The position numbers and the translations under genes were made by a program. The notes beneath the pieces were generated by a model, which was not told the DNA's origin, made no database searches, and saw only the letters and a program-made list of their open reading frames with translations. This document shows, piece after piece, positions 1 through 7,623 of a stretch of 43,931 nucleotides of DNA. The stretch's first letter is position 1, and each line of letters starts with the position of its first letter. Location: positions 1 through 43,931 of the forward strand of contig JBMSQF010000013.1 in the NCBI GenBank assembly GCA_049423145.1, written 5' to 3'. The stretch is from RFTU01 sp049423145. Its GTDB lineage: Bacteria > Pseudomonadota > Gammaproteobacteria > Burkholderiales > Burkholderiaceae_C.

Positions 1-10
1 AGTCAGGGAC

Positions 11-715
11 TCACCCCGGCTTTCGGCACGCCACCAGGTAGTTCACGCTGGTGTCCCCAGAGAGCCAATAGCGCTTGGTCAGGGGGTTGTATTCCATGCC
101 CTTCATGCCCTGAGGGGCCAGGCCTGCGTCGCGCGCCCACCGGGTGAGTTCACTGGGGCGGATGAACTTGGCGTATTCATGCGTGCCCTTGGGCAGCAGC
201 TTGAGCACGTATTCCGCGCCCACGATGGCGAACAGGAAGCTCTTGGGGTTGCGGTTGAGTGTGGAGAAGAACACCCAGCCCCCGGGCTTGGCCAATTGGG
301 TGCAGGCCTGCACCACCGATGCGGGGTCCGGCACATGTTCGAGCATTTCCATGCAGGTGACCACATCGAAGGTACCGGGCTGTTCGGCGGCCAGGGCTTC
401 GGCGGCCACTTCGCGGTACTGCACATTCGGCACGCCGGCTTCCAGCGCATGGAGTTGCGCCACGCGCAGGGGCTTCAAGGCGAGGTCAATGCCCGTGACC
501 TGCGCCGCACCTTTGCGCGCCATGGCTTCGGCCAGGATGCCGCCTCCGCAGCCCACGTCCAGCACCTGCTTGCCCGCGATGGGCGCCAGACCGTTGATCC
601 ACTCCAGCCGCAAGGGGTTGATCTGGTGCAGGGGCCGGAATTCGCTTTCCGGGTCCCACCAACGGTGGGCAAGGTCGCTGAATTTGGCGAGTTCTTGGGG
701 GTCGGCGTTGAGCAT
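11..715 (-). CDS. ubiG: Ubiquinone biosynthesis O-methyltransferase UbiG
   Basis: UbiG performs the two SAM-dependent O-methylations of ubiquinone biosynthesis. The 234-residue protein is close to the usual family length (about 240). The N-terminus carries the UbiG-typical FSDLAHRWWDPESEF stretch, followed by the SAM-binding motif I (VLDVGCGGGI, residues 51-60) and the acidic end of the next strand (GIDLA). The C-terminal PLTKRYWLSGDTSVNYL segment is also typical of the family. There is no Shine-Dalgarno before the ATG; instead GACAAT lies at 722-727, six bases upstream, suggesting a leaderless transcript (inference). The gene is complete, its stop codon lying 10 bases from the window edge, so its downstream neighbour (often gph in this order) is not visible. 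Identification is from family motifs; confidence is high. Confidence 0.95.
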   Translation of the reverse strand: MLNADPQELAKFSDLAHRWWDPESEFRPLHQINPLRLEWINGLAPIAGKQVLDVGCGGGILAEAMARKGAAQVTGIDLALKPLRVAQLHALEAGVPNVQYREVAAEALAAEQPGTFDVVTCMEMLEHVPDPASVVQACTQLAKPGGWVFFSTLNRNPKSFLFAIVGAEYVLKLLPKGTHEYAKFIRPSELTRWARDAGLAPQGMKGMEYNPLTKRYWLSGDTSVNYLVACRKPG

Positions 716-721
716 GGCAAC

Positions 722-727
722 ATTGTC
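722..727 (-). promoter_or_regulatory. -10-like hexamer GACAAT at ubiG start (leaderless candidate)
   Basis: Read on the minus strand, GACAAT is followed by six bases and then the ubiG ATG. If it is a sigma-70 -10 element, transcription would start on or next to the A of the start codon. No convincing -35 hexamer is visible 15-18 bases upstream. The same geometry recurs at six other genes in the window. Confidence 0.45.
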
Positions 728-865
728 CCACCGGCCGAAAGAGAGCGCCGGTTCAGGGGCGCTCCTGGTGAGGACGAATCGGCCCCACGATGGGGCGCAT
801 CGGCCCCGCAGCCCTGCTGCAAGCCGAGCGTTGTCTAGCCGTGTTCTTGGGAATCGCTGATTGAA

Positions 866-900
866 AAATAAAAAGCCCCGGCATTTCTGCCGAGGCTTTC
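866..900 (-). terminator. Rho-independent terminator of ompA
   Basis: On the minus strand the sequence reads AAAGCCTCGGC, loop AGAAAT, then GCCGGGGCTTT followed by TTATTTTTC. This is a GC-rich stem with a T-rich tail, 35 bases past the ompA stop codon. It is the clearest intrinsic terminator in the window. The rest of 716-934 holds nothing else I recognise. Confidence 0.88.
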
Positions 901-934
901 ATCCGAAGGGTTAGAGGCGTGAGGCCTCAACCGA

Positions 935-1618
935 TCAGCGCTTGCGCGTGCCGACGACCTCGATTTCCACGCGACGGTTCTTTGCGCGGCCTTCAGCGGT
1001 CTTGTTGTCGGCCACGGGCTGCTTCTCGCCCTTGCCTTCGGTGTAGATGCGGTTCTTCTCGATGCCCTTGCTCACCAGGTAGGCCTTGATGGCTTCAGCG
1101 CGGCGAACCGACAGCTTCTGGTTGTAGGCATCCGCGCCCACCGAGTCGGTGTGACCGACCGCGATGATGACTTCCAGGGCGATGGCGCCAGTCTTGCCGA
1201 CCAGGTCGTCGAGCTTGGCCTTGGCTTCCTTCTTCACCACAGCCTTGTCGAAATCAAAGAAGGCGTCGGCGGCGTAGGTGACCTTTTCGCTCACCGGTGC
1301 GGCTGGCGCAGCCGGCGCAGCCTTCGGAGCGGGAGCGGGCGCGGGAGCCGGAGCGGGCCTCGGAGCCGGAGCGGGAGCCGGAGCCGGAGCCGGCGGCTTG
1401 ACCTCGCCATCGCAACCCGGTGCGGCCGTTGCGGGCGTCCAAGCGGAGTCGCGCCAGCACAGTTGGCCCGTGCCGTTTCTCCAGGGGGTGCCGTCCACAC
1501 CGCGCCAGTTGTCGACAGCCTTGGGGGCAGAAGCAGTATGGCCGGCGGCCATGGATGCCACCGGCGCCACCAGAGCCGCTGAGGCGAACAGCGCCGCGAG
1601 CGTCGTCATCTTTTTCAT
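935..1618 (-). CDS. ompA: OmpA-family outer-membrane protein with Pro-Ala linker
   Basis: A 227-residue exported protein. The order is a signal peptide (MKKMTTLAALFASAALVAP, cleaved near ASMAAG), a short domain with WRN and CWRD tryptophan motifs, a linker of alternating Pro-Ala of about 35 residues, and a C-terminal OmpA-like domain. That domain contains FFDFDKAVVKKEA, the peptidoglycan-binding signature GHTDSVGADAYNQKLSVRRA, and a terminal NRRVEIEVVG. By family knowledge it anchors the outer membrane to peptidoglycan; it lacks the eight-stranded barrel of E. coli OmpA. I chose the start at 1618 because AGAGGAG lies just upstream and the signal peptide begins there; a longer frame to 1678 has no such support. 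An intrinsic terminator follows the gene, so it is probably monocistronic. It is divergent from gyrA, an arrangement common in Burkholderiales. Confidence 0.9.
   Translation of the reverse strand: MKKMTTLAALFASAALVAPVASMAAGHTASAPKAVDNWRGVDGTPWRNGTGQLCWRDSAWTPATAAPGCDGEVKPPAPAPAPAPAPRPAPAPAPAPAPKAAPAAPAAPVSEKVTYAADAFFDFDKAVVKKEAKAKLDDLVGKTGAIALEVIIAVGHTDSVGADAYNQKLSVRRAEAIKAYLVSKGIEKNRIYTEGKGEKQPVADNKTAEGRAKNRRVEIEVVGTRKR
1327..1393. repeat. Imperfect hexanucleotide tandem repeat in ompA linker
   Basis: Repeats of GAGCCG/GAGCGG run through this stretch and encode the Pro-Ala linker of the OmpA-family protein. The unit length is a multiple of three, so copy-number change would alter linker length without shifting the frame. 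Confidence 0.7.
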
Positions 1619-1872
1619 CAAATCTCCTCTAGAGCTGAGCCACAGGTTTCCCTGCCGTAAAGCGATGTGCAAGCACATTCCACGCTAAGGATACCAATGG
1701 TTACCCCCGCGGTGGTGACTATTCTGCCATTGGGTGCACCGTTGGCCGCCACAGGCCGGTTTCGGGGCCTTGAGGCGCCTCGCGGCACCCCCAAACGAGG
1801 GCCGCCTGTTGCACCCGTACCACACTGACGCGCCCCATAGAATGGCGGGTTGCCCATTTTTGGCCTCCATTC
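1619..1872. promoter_or_regulatory. Divergent ompA-gyrA regulatory region
   Basis: These 254 bases separate the divergent ompA and gyrA genes. For ompA, AGAGGAG (about 1623-1630, minus strand) is a good ribosome binding site. For gyrA, TAGAAT at 1838-1843 is a plausible -10, giving a 5' leader of about 23 bases with no Shine-Dalgarno. No well-spaced -35 is visible. I see no small gene or stable RNA here. Confidence 0.4.
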
Positions 1873-4509
1873 ATGACCCAATTCGCCAAGGAAACCCTGC
1901 CCATCAGCCTGGAAGAGGAGATGCGGCGTTCCTACCTGGATTACGCCATGAGCGTGATCGTGGGGCGCGCACTGCCCGATGCGCGTGATGGCCTCAAGCC
2001 CGTTCACAGACGCGTGCTGTTCGCAATGAACGAGCTGAACAACGACTGGAATCGACCTTACAAGAAGAGCGCCCGTATCGTGGGCGACGTGATCGGCAAA
2101 TACCACCCCCACGGCGATACGGCGGTCTACGACACGATCGTGCGCATGGCGCAGGATTTTTCACTGCGCCACATGCTCATCGACGGCCAGGGGAACTTCG
2201 GCAGCGTGGATGGCGACAACGCGGCGGCGATGCGCTACACGGAAATCCGCCTTTCGAAGATCGCGCACGAAATGTTGGCCGACATCGACAAGGAAACCGT
2301 CGATTTCGCGCCGAACTATGACGGCTCGGAGAAGGAGCCCACGGTGCTGCCGGCGCGGCTGCCGAACCTGCTGGTGAACGGCTCGGCCGGTATCGCGGTG
2401 GGAATGGCCACCAACATCCCGCCGCACAACCTCAACGAAGTGGTGGATGCCTGCCTGCACTTGCTGAGGAACCCGGGCGCTTCCATCGATGAGCTGATGG
2501 AAATCGTGCCGGCGCCGGACTTTCCCACTGCCGGGATCATCTACGGGCTCAACGGTGTGCGCGAGGGCTACCGCACCGGTCGCGGCAAGGTGGTCATGCG
2601 CGCCAAGACGCATTTTGAGGACATCGACCGCGGGCAGCGCCAGGCCATCATCGTTGACGAGATCCCTTACCAGGTCAACAAGAAGTCTCTGCTGGAGCGC
2701 ATGGCCGAACTGGTGCGCGAGAAGAAGCTCGAAGGCATCAGCCACATCCAAGACGAGTCGGACAAGTCCGGCATGCGGGTGGTGATTGAGCTCAAGCGCG
2801 GCGAAGTGCCCGAAGTGGTGCTGAACAACCTGTACAAGCAGACACAACTGCAAGACAGCTTCGGCATCAACATGGTGGCCTTGGTGGATGGTCAGCCCAA
2901 GCTGTGCAACCTGAAGGATCTCCTGCAGATCTTCCTGGAGCACCGCCGTGAGGTGGTGACGCGGCGCACGGTTTTCGAGCTGCGAAAGGCGCGTGAACGC
3001 GGCCATGTGTTGGAAGGCCTGGCCGTGGCCCTGGCCAACATCGACGAGTTCATCGAAACCATCAAGACCAGTCCCACCCCACCGGCTGCGAAGGCCGCCT
3101 TGATGGGCAAGAGCTGGGATTCATCCCTGGTGCGCGAGATGCTGGCGCGCGCGGAAAGCGACACGCCCGGCGGCCGAGAAGCGTATCGACCCGAAGGACT
3201 GCCGCGTTCGTATGGCCTGCAGCCCGATGGCCTGTACCGCCTGAGCGACGACCAAGCCCAGGAAATTCTGCAGATGCGATTGCAGCGCCTGACGGGCCTG
3301 GAGCAGGACAAGGTGATCGGCGAGTACAAGGATGTGATGGCGCAGATTGCGGATCTGCTGGACATCCTGGCCAAGGCCGAACGCGTGACCTTCATCATTT
3401 CCGAAGAGCTGACGGCCCTGAAGCAGGAGTTCGGCCAGACCAAGGTGGGCGCGCGGCGCAGTGTGATTGAACACAATGTGCAGGAACTGGGTACAGAAGA
3501 CCTGATCACGCCCACCGACATGGTGGTCACGCTCAGCCACGGCGGCTACATCAAGAGCCAGCCCTTGAGCGAGTACCGCGCGCAGCGACGCGGCGGCCGG
3601 GGCAAGCAGGCCACGGCCACCAAGGAAGACGATTGGGTGGACCAACTCTTCATCGCCAACACGCACGACTGGATGCTGTGCTTCAGCAACCGCGGCCGCG
3701 TGTACTGGCTCAAGGTGTGGGAAGTGCCGCAGGGTGGGCGGGCCAGCCGCGGCAAGCCCATCGTGAACATGTTCCCGCTGGCCGATGGCGAGAAGGTCAC
3801 CGTGGTGCTGCCACTGACCGGAGAGTTCCGATCCTTCCCAGGCGACCACTATGTGTTCATGTGCACCGCACTGGGTACGGTGAAGAAAACGGCGCTGGAT
3901 GAATTCAGCAACCCGCGCAAGGCCGGCATCATTGCGGTGGACCTGGACGAGGGCGACCATTTGATTGGCGCCGCCCTCACCGACGGCAAGCACGACGTGA
4001 TGCTGTTCTCGGATGGCGGCAAGGCCGTACGGTTTGATGAGGACGATGTACGCGCCATGGGCCGCACGGCGCGGGGCGTGCGTGGAATGATGTTGGAGGA
4101 AGGCCAGCGCGTGATCGCGATGCTGGTGGCCGAAGACGAAACGCAGAGCGTGCTGACCGCCACCGAGAACGGTTATGGCAAGCGCACCTCCATCGTGGAG
4201 TACACGCGCCACGGACGCGGCACCAAGGGGATGATCGCGATCCAACAGAGCGAGCGCAACGGCCGCGTGGTCGGCGCGACGCTGGTGCGGCCAGCTGACG
4301 AGATCATGTTGATCACCGACAAGGGCGTGCTGGTCCGCACGCGCGTCAGCGAGATCCGTGAATTGGGTCGCGCCACACAAGGCGTGACGCTGATTGCCTT
4401 GGATGGCGGCTCCAAGCTCAGCGGTTTGCAGCGCGTCGCCGAGAACGATGCGGAAGGCGAGTCTGCTGACGGTGGCGACAACGGTGAGGGTGATGCCCCG
4501 GCCGTTTAA
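1873..4509 (+). CDS. gyrA: DNA gyrase subunit A
   Basis: GyrA is the DNA-breaking subunit of gyrase (A2B2), which introduces negative supercoils. At 878 residues it matches the family (E. coli 875). The N-terminal winged-helix/tower region aligns without gaps to E. coli numbering: catalytic Tyr122 sits in AAAMRYTEIRL. Thr83 and Asp87 occupy the quinolone-resistance-determining positions in HPHGDTAVYD. The C-terminal beta-pinwheel begins with the GyrA box QRRGGRG (residues 571-577), needed for DNA wrapping. The last 20 residues form an acidic, glycine-rich tail. The start has no clear Shine-Dalgarno. The 3' end overlaps serC by 17 bases, so gyrA is likely the first gene of the superoperon reaching to lapB. 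Confidence 0.98.
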   Translation: MTQFAKETLPISLEEEMRRSYLDYAMSVIVGRALPDARDGLKPVHRRVLFAMNELNNDWNRPYKKSARIVGDVIGKYHPHGDTAVYDTIVRMAQDFSLRHMLIDGQGNFGSVDGDNAAAMRYTEIRLSKIAHEMLADIDKETVDFAPNYDGSEKEPTVLPARLPNLLVNGSAGIAVGMATNIPPHNLNEVVDACLHLLRNPGASIDELMEIVPAPDFPTAGIIYGLNGVREGYRTGRGKVVMRAKTHFEDIDRGQRQAIIVDEIPYQVNKKSLLERMAELVREKKLEGISHIQDESDKSGMRVVIELKRGEVPEVVLNNLYKQTQLQDSFGINMVALVDGQPKLCNLKDLLQIFLEHRREVVTRRTVFELRKARERGHVLEGLAVALANIDEFIETIKTSPTPPAAKAALMGKSWDSSLVREMLARAESDTPGGREAYRPEGLPRSYGLQPDGLYRLSDDQAQEILQMRLQRLTGLEQDKVIGEYKDVMAQIADLLDILAKAERVTFIISEELTALKQEFGQTKVGARRSVIEHNVQELGTEDLITPTDMVVTLSHGGYIKSQPLSEYRAQRRGGRGKQATATKEDDWVDQLFIANTHDWMLCFSNRGRVYWLKVWEVPQGGRASRGKPIVNMFPLADGEKVTVVLPLTGEFRSFPGDHYVFMCTALGTVKKTALDEFSNPRKAGIIAVDLDEGDHLIGAALTDGKHDVMLFSDGGKAVRFDEDDVRAMGRTARGVRGMMLEEGQRVIAMLVAEDETQSVLTATENGYGKRTSIVEYTRHGRGTKGMIAIQQSERNGRVVGATLVRPADEIMLITDKGVLVRTRVSEIRELGRATQGVTLIALDGGSKLSGLQRVAENDAEGESADGGDNGEGDAPAV

Positions 4510-5629
4510 CTTCTCCGCGGGCCCCGCAGCGCTGCCCGAGGCGGTGCTGCAGCAGGCCGCCGCCGAGATGCTGGATTGGCATGACCCATCCGGCCGCTCC
4601 TGCGGGATGAGCGTGATGGAGATGAGCCACCGCGGCCAGGATTTCATCTCGATTGCTGAACAGGCCGAACGCGACCTGCGCGAACTCCTGCAGGTGCCCA
4701 CGGGTTTTCACCTCCTGTTCATGCAGGGCGGCGGCCTGGCCGAAAACGCCATCGTGCCGATGAACCTGGCGGGGCCAGGCTCTGCCCTGGACGCTGAAGT
4801 GGATATCGTGATCACGGGCGCGTGGTCACAGAAGTCTGCCGCAGAAGCCCGGCGCTATGCCGATGTGCGGGTGGCCGCATCCAATGAACTCGACACCGGA
4901 TCAGGCGCGCATACCCGCCTGCCCGCCCCAAGAGAATGGTCCTTGCGGGGCAGTGCCCGCTATGTGCACATCTGCTCCAACGAGACCATCCACGGCGTGG
5001 AGTTTCCAGAACTGCCGGACCTGCGTGCGCTAGGCTGCGATGCTCCCCTGGTGGTGGATGCTTCTTCCCACATCCTCTCGCGGCCGGTGGAATGGAGCCG
5101 TGTGGGTTTGGTATTCGCCGGTGCGCAGAAAAACATCGGCCCTGCCGGATTGACCCTCGTCATGGTTCGGGACGATTTGCTGGACCGCGCGCTGTCCATT
5201 TGTCCCAGCGCCTTCAGTTACAAAAACGTGGCCGCGGCGCAAAGCATGTACAACACGCCGCCCACCTATGGCATCTACATCGCAGGCCTGGTGTTCCAGT
5301 GGATCAAGGCGCAAGGAGGCGTGGCCGAGATGGAGCGGCGTGCGGTGGAGCGCTCGTCGATGTTATACGCGGCGGTCGACGGATCGGGCGGCTTCTATGT
5401 GAACCGCGTGGCGCATACAGCACGATCGCGCATGAACATTCCCTTCTTTATGGCCGACGATCGCCTTTACGACGATTTCCTGAGCGGCGCCCGGGCTGCA
5501 GGCCTGTTGCAGTTGAAGGGTCACAAGAGCGTGGGCGGCCTTCGGGCCTCCCTCTACAACGCCATGCCGGTTCAGGGCGTACGCGTGCTCGTGGACTACA
5601 TGAGGGACTTCCAGAGGCGATATGGCTGA
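4493..5629 (+). CDS. serC: Phosphoserine aminotransferase SerC
   Basis: SerC is the PLP-dependent aminotransferase that makes O-phosphoserine from 3-phosphohydroxypyruvate (serine biosynthesis) and also acts on the pyridoxine-pathway 4-phosphohydroxythreonine. The 378-residue protein opens with RPFNFSAGPAALP, the standard SerC N-terminus, which fixes the start at 4493, inside the end of gyrA. The PLP lysine is Lys213 in GAQKNIGPAG, and the substrate-facing SNETIHGVEF and KGHKSVGGLRASLYNAMP motifs are present. Its end overlaps pheA by 8 bases. The 17-base overlap with gyrA and the GGTGAGG just before the ATG imply translation coupled to gyrA. Confidence 0.97.
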   Translation: MPRPFNFSAGPAALPEAVLQQAAAEMLDWHDPSGRSCGMSVMEMSHRGQDFISIAEQAERDLRELLQVPTGFHLLFMQGGGLAENAIVPMNLAGPGSALDAEVDIVITGAWSQKSAAEARRYADVRVAASNELDTGSGAHTRLPAPREWSLRGSARYVHICSNETIHGVEFPELPDLRALGCDAPLVVDASSHILSRPVEWSRVGLVFAGAQKNIGPAGLTLVMVRDDLLDRALSICPSAFSYKNVAAAQSMYNTPPTYGIYIAGLVFQWIKAQGGVAEMERRAVERSSMLYAAVDGSGGFYVNRVAHTARSRMNIPFFMADDRLYDDFLSGARAAGLLQLKGHKSVGGLRASLYNAMPVQGVRVLVDYMRDFQRRYG

Positions 5630-6728
5630 ATCGATGAAGCCCGATGCCAATGCCAACCTGGCACCGCTGCGTGCACAGATCGATGCTTTGGATCGCCAGA
5701 TTCTGGAACTGCTCAACCAGCGGGCGCAGGTGGCCGAGCGAGTGGGCGAGATCAAGCGCGCGGAGGGCACGCCCTTCTTCCGGCCGGACCGTGTGGCGCA
5801 GGTGATCGAGAGGATCACACAGGCCAACGCAGGGCCCTTGCTGAACCCCCATGTCACGGCCATCTGGCGCGAAATCATGAGCGCTTGCCTGGCACTGGAA
5901 GCGCCGCAGCGCGTGGCGGTGCTGGGCCCACAAGGCACATTCTGTGAACAGGCCGCCATAGAGTTCTTCGGCAGTGCGGCCAATCTGATCTATTGCGCCA
6001 ACTTCGATGAGGTGTTCCACGCGACCGCGGCGGGCACGGCTCAGTTCGGTGTGGTGGGCGTGGAGAACTCCACCGAGGGGGTGGTGGCGCGTACCCTGGA
6101 CCTGTTCTTGCGGTCGCCCGTGCACGTAGTGGGTGAAGTGAGCCTGCTGGTGCGCCACAACCTGCTGAGGCAGGCGAGCGGGCTGGAAGGGATCGAGGTG
6201 GTGATGGCGCACCCCCAGGCCCTGGCCCAATGCCAAGGCTGGCTGTCCCAGCACCTGCCCCATGCCGAACGGCGTGCGGTGAGCAGCAACGCAGAGGGCG
6301 CCCGTCTGGCGGCGTCCAACCCCGCTTGGGCGGCACTGGCCAGCGAACGCGCCGCAGCGCAGTTCGGCTTGCACATCGTGCACCACGCCATTCAGGATGA
6401 GGCCTACAACCGGACCCGGTTTTCAATCATTTGCCTGCCCCAGACGCTGGGCACTCCGCCAGCCTCCGGCAAGGACTGCACGAGCCTCGTGGTGAGCGTG
6501 CCCAACCGGCCTGGCGCCGTGCACGACCTGTTGGTGCCGCTGAAGCAACACGGCGTCTCGATGACACGCTTTGAATCCCGTCCCGCCAAGAGTGGGCAGT
6601 GGGAGTACTACTTCTACATCGACGTGCAGGGTCATGTGGACCAGCCGCATGTGGCTGCGGCCCTGAAGGAACTGCAGGCGGGCTGCGCCTACTTCAAGAT
6701 CCTGGGTTCCTACCCGGTGAGTGAATAG
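5622..6728 (+). CDS. pheA: Bifunctional chorismate mutase / prephenate dehydratase
   Basis: This 368-residue enzyme converts chorismate to prephenate and then to phenylpyruvate, the committed steps to phenylalanine. Domains: an AroQ-type chorismate mutase helix bundle at about residues 12-95 (LRAQIDALDRQILELLNQR), prephenate dehydratase at about 103-280 (LGPQGTFCEQAA, GVVGVENSTEG, and the catalytic NRTRF motif), and a C-terminal ACT regulatory domain with VPNRPGAVHDLL and FESRP, the phenylalanine-binding signatures. Feedback inhibition by phenylalanine is therefore expected. AGAGG four bases before the ATG at 5622 supports this start, although a second ATG at 5634 is possible. It overlaps serC and lies 9 bases before tyrA. 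Confidence 0.96.
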   Translation: MAESMKPDANANLAPLRAQIDALDRQILELLNQRAQVAERVGEIKRAEGTPFFRPDRVAQVIERITQANAGPLLNPHVTAIWREIMSACLALEAPQRVAVLGPQGTFCEQAAIEFFGSAANLIYCANFDEVFHATAAGTAQFGVVGVENSTEGVVARTLDLFLRSPVHVVGEVSLLVRHNLLRQASGLEGIEVVMAHPQALAQCQGWLSQHLPHAERRAVSSNAEGARLAASNPAWAALASERAAAQFGLHIVHHAIQDEAYNRTRFSIICLPQTLGTPPASGKDCTSLVVSVPNRPGAVHDLLVPLKQHGVSMTRFESRPAKSGQWEYYFYIDVQGHVDQPHVAAALKELQAGCAYFKILGSYPVSE

Positions 6729-6737
6729 AGGCGGGAC

Positions 6738-7601
6738 GTGTTCCACAAGTTGGCCGTGATCGGCTGCGGCCTGATGGGTGGGTCGTTCGCCCTGGCGCTG
6801 CGGGCTGCAGGTGCCGTGCAGCAGGTGAGCGGCTATAGCCTCCGGGCACAGAGCGCGCAGTGGGCACGAGAACACGGGATCATTGACGAAACGGCCGACG
6901 GCGCTGCAACTGCAGTGGCGGATGCGGACCTGGTGCTGATCGCCGTTCCAGTGGGCACGACGCGGACGGTGCTGACCGAGTTGCTGCCCGCACTCTCGCC
7001 GCGGGCCCTGGTCATGGATGTGGGTTCAACCAAGCGGGGTGTGGTGGCAGCTGCCCAGGCCGCCATGGGTGATCGTGTCAGCCAGTTTGTGCCGGCACAC
7101 CCGATTGCGGGCAAGGAAACAGGCGGGATCGGACAGGCCGAGGCGGCGCTCTATGAAGGCCGGACCACCATCCTCACCCCCCTGCCCTCGAACCCAGGCG
7201 AATCGCTGACCCGCGCGCAGGCCGCCTGGGAAGCGGTGGGCAGCCGAGTGGTGCAGATGAGCCCGCAGGCCCATGACCAGATTTTTGCGGCAGTGAGCCA
7301 CCTACCGCACCTGTTGGCCTTTTCCTACATACAGGGGCTGATGGGCCAAGGCGATGAAGCACTGGCGCAGGCACTCGCCGTGGCAGGCCCTGGGTTCCGC
7401 GACTTCAGCCGTATCGCCAGCAGCACCAGCGCGATCTGGCGCGACATCTTCAACGGTAACCGCGACGAGGTGCTGGCTCAACTGGTGCAGTTTGAGGCGG
7501 CACTGGCCGCATTCAAGCAGGCCCTGAGCGAAGGACGGGATGAAGACCTCGCTCGGCTGGTGGATGGGGCATCGGCCGTGCGTTCGCGCTGGTCCGCGTG
7601 A
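6738..7601 (+). CDS. tyrA: Prephenate dehydrogenase TyrA
   Basis: TyrA oxidatively decarboxylates prephenate to 4-hydroxyphenylpyruvate (or arogenate to tyrosine) for tyrosine synthesis. The 287-residue protein starts with a Rossmann fold (LAVIGCGLMGGSFALALR) and carries the family motifs DVGSTK, HPIAGKETGG and SHLPHLLAF. It is the short form, with no chorismate mutase or ACT domain fused. The start codon is GTG at 6738, preceded by GAGGCGGGA, a good ribosome binding site. In many other betaproteobacteria a hisC-type aminotransferase gene sits between pheA and tyrA; here the gap is only 9 bases. Confidence 0.95.
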   Translation: MFHKLAVIGCGLMGGSFALALRAAGAVQQVSGYSLRAQSAQWAREHGIIDETADGAATAVADADLVLIAVPVGTTRTVLTELLPALSPRALVMDVGSTKRGVVAAAQAAMGDRVSQFVPAHPIAGKETGGIGQAEAALYEGRTTILTPLPSNPGESLTRAQAAWEAVGSRVVQMSPQAHDQIFAAVSHLPHLLAFSYIQGLMGQGDEALAQALAVAGPGFRDFSRIASSTSAIWRDIFNGNRDEVLAQLVQFEAALAAFKQALSEGRDEDLARLVDGASAVRSRWSA

Positions 7602-7623
7602 AGGCATTCACAAGCGCGCCTCC

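Noticed and set aside
3121..4701. 526-codon open frame antisense to gyrA/serC
   Set aside because: Fully covered by gyrA and the serC start; composition (His, Ala, Gln rich) is that of a reverse-strand shadow.
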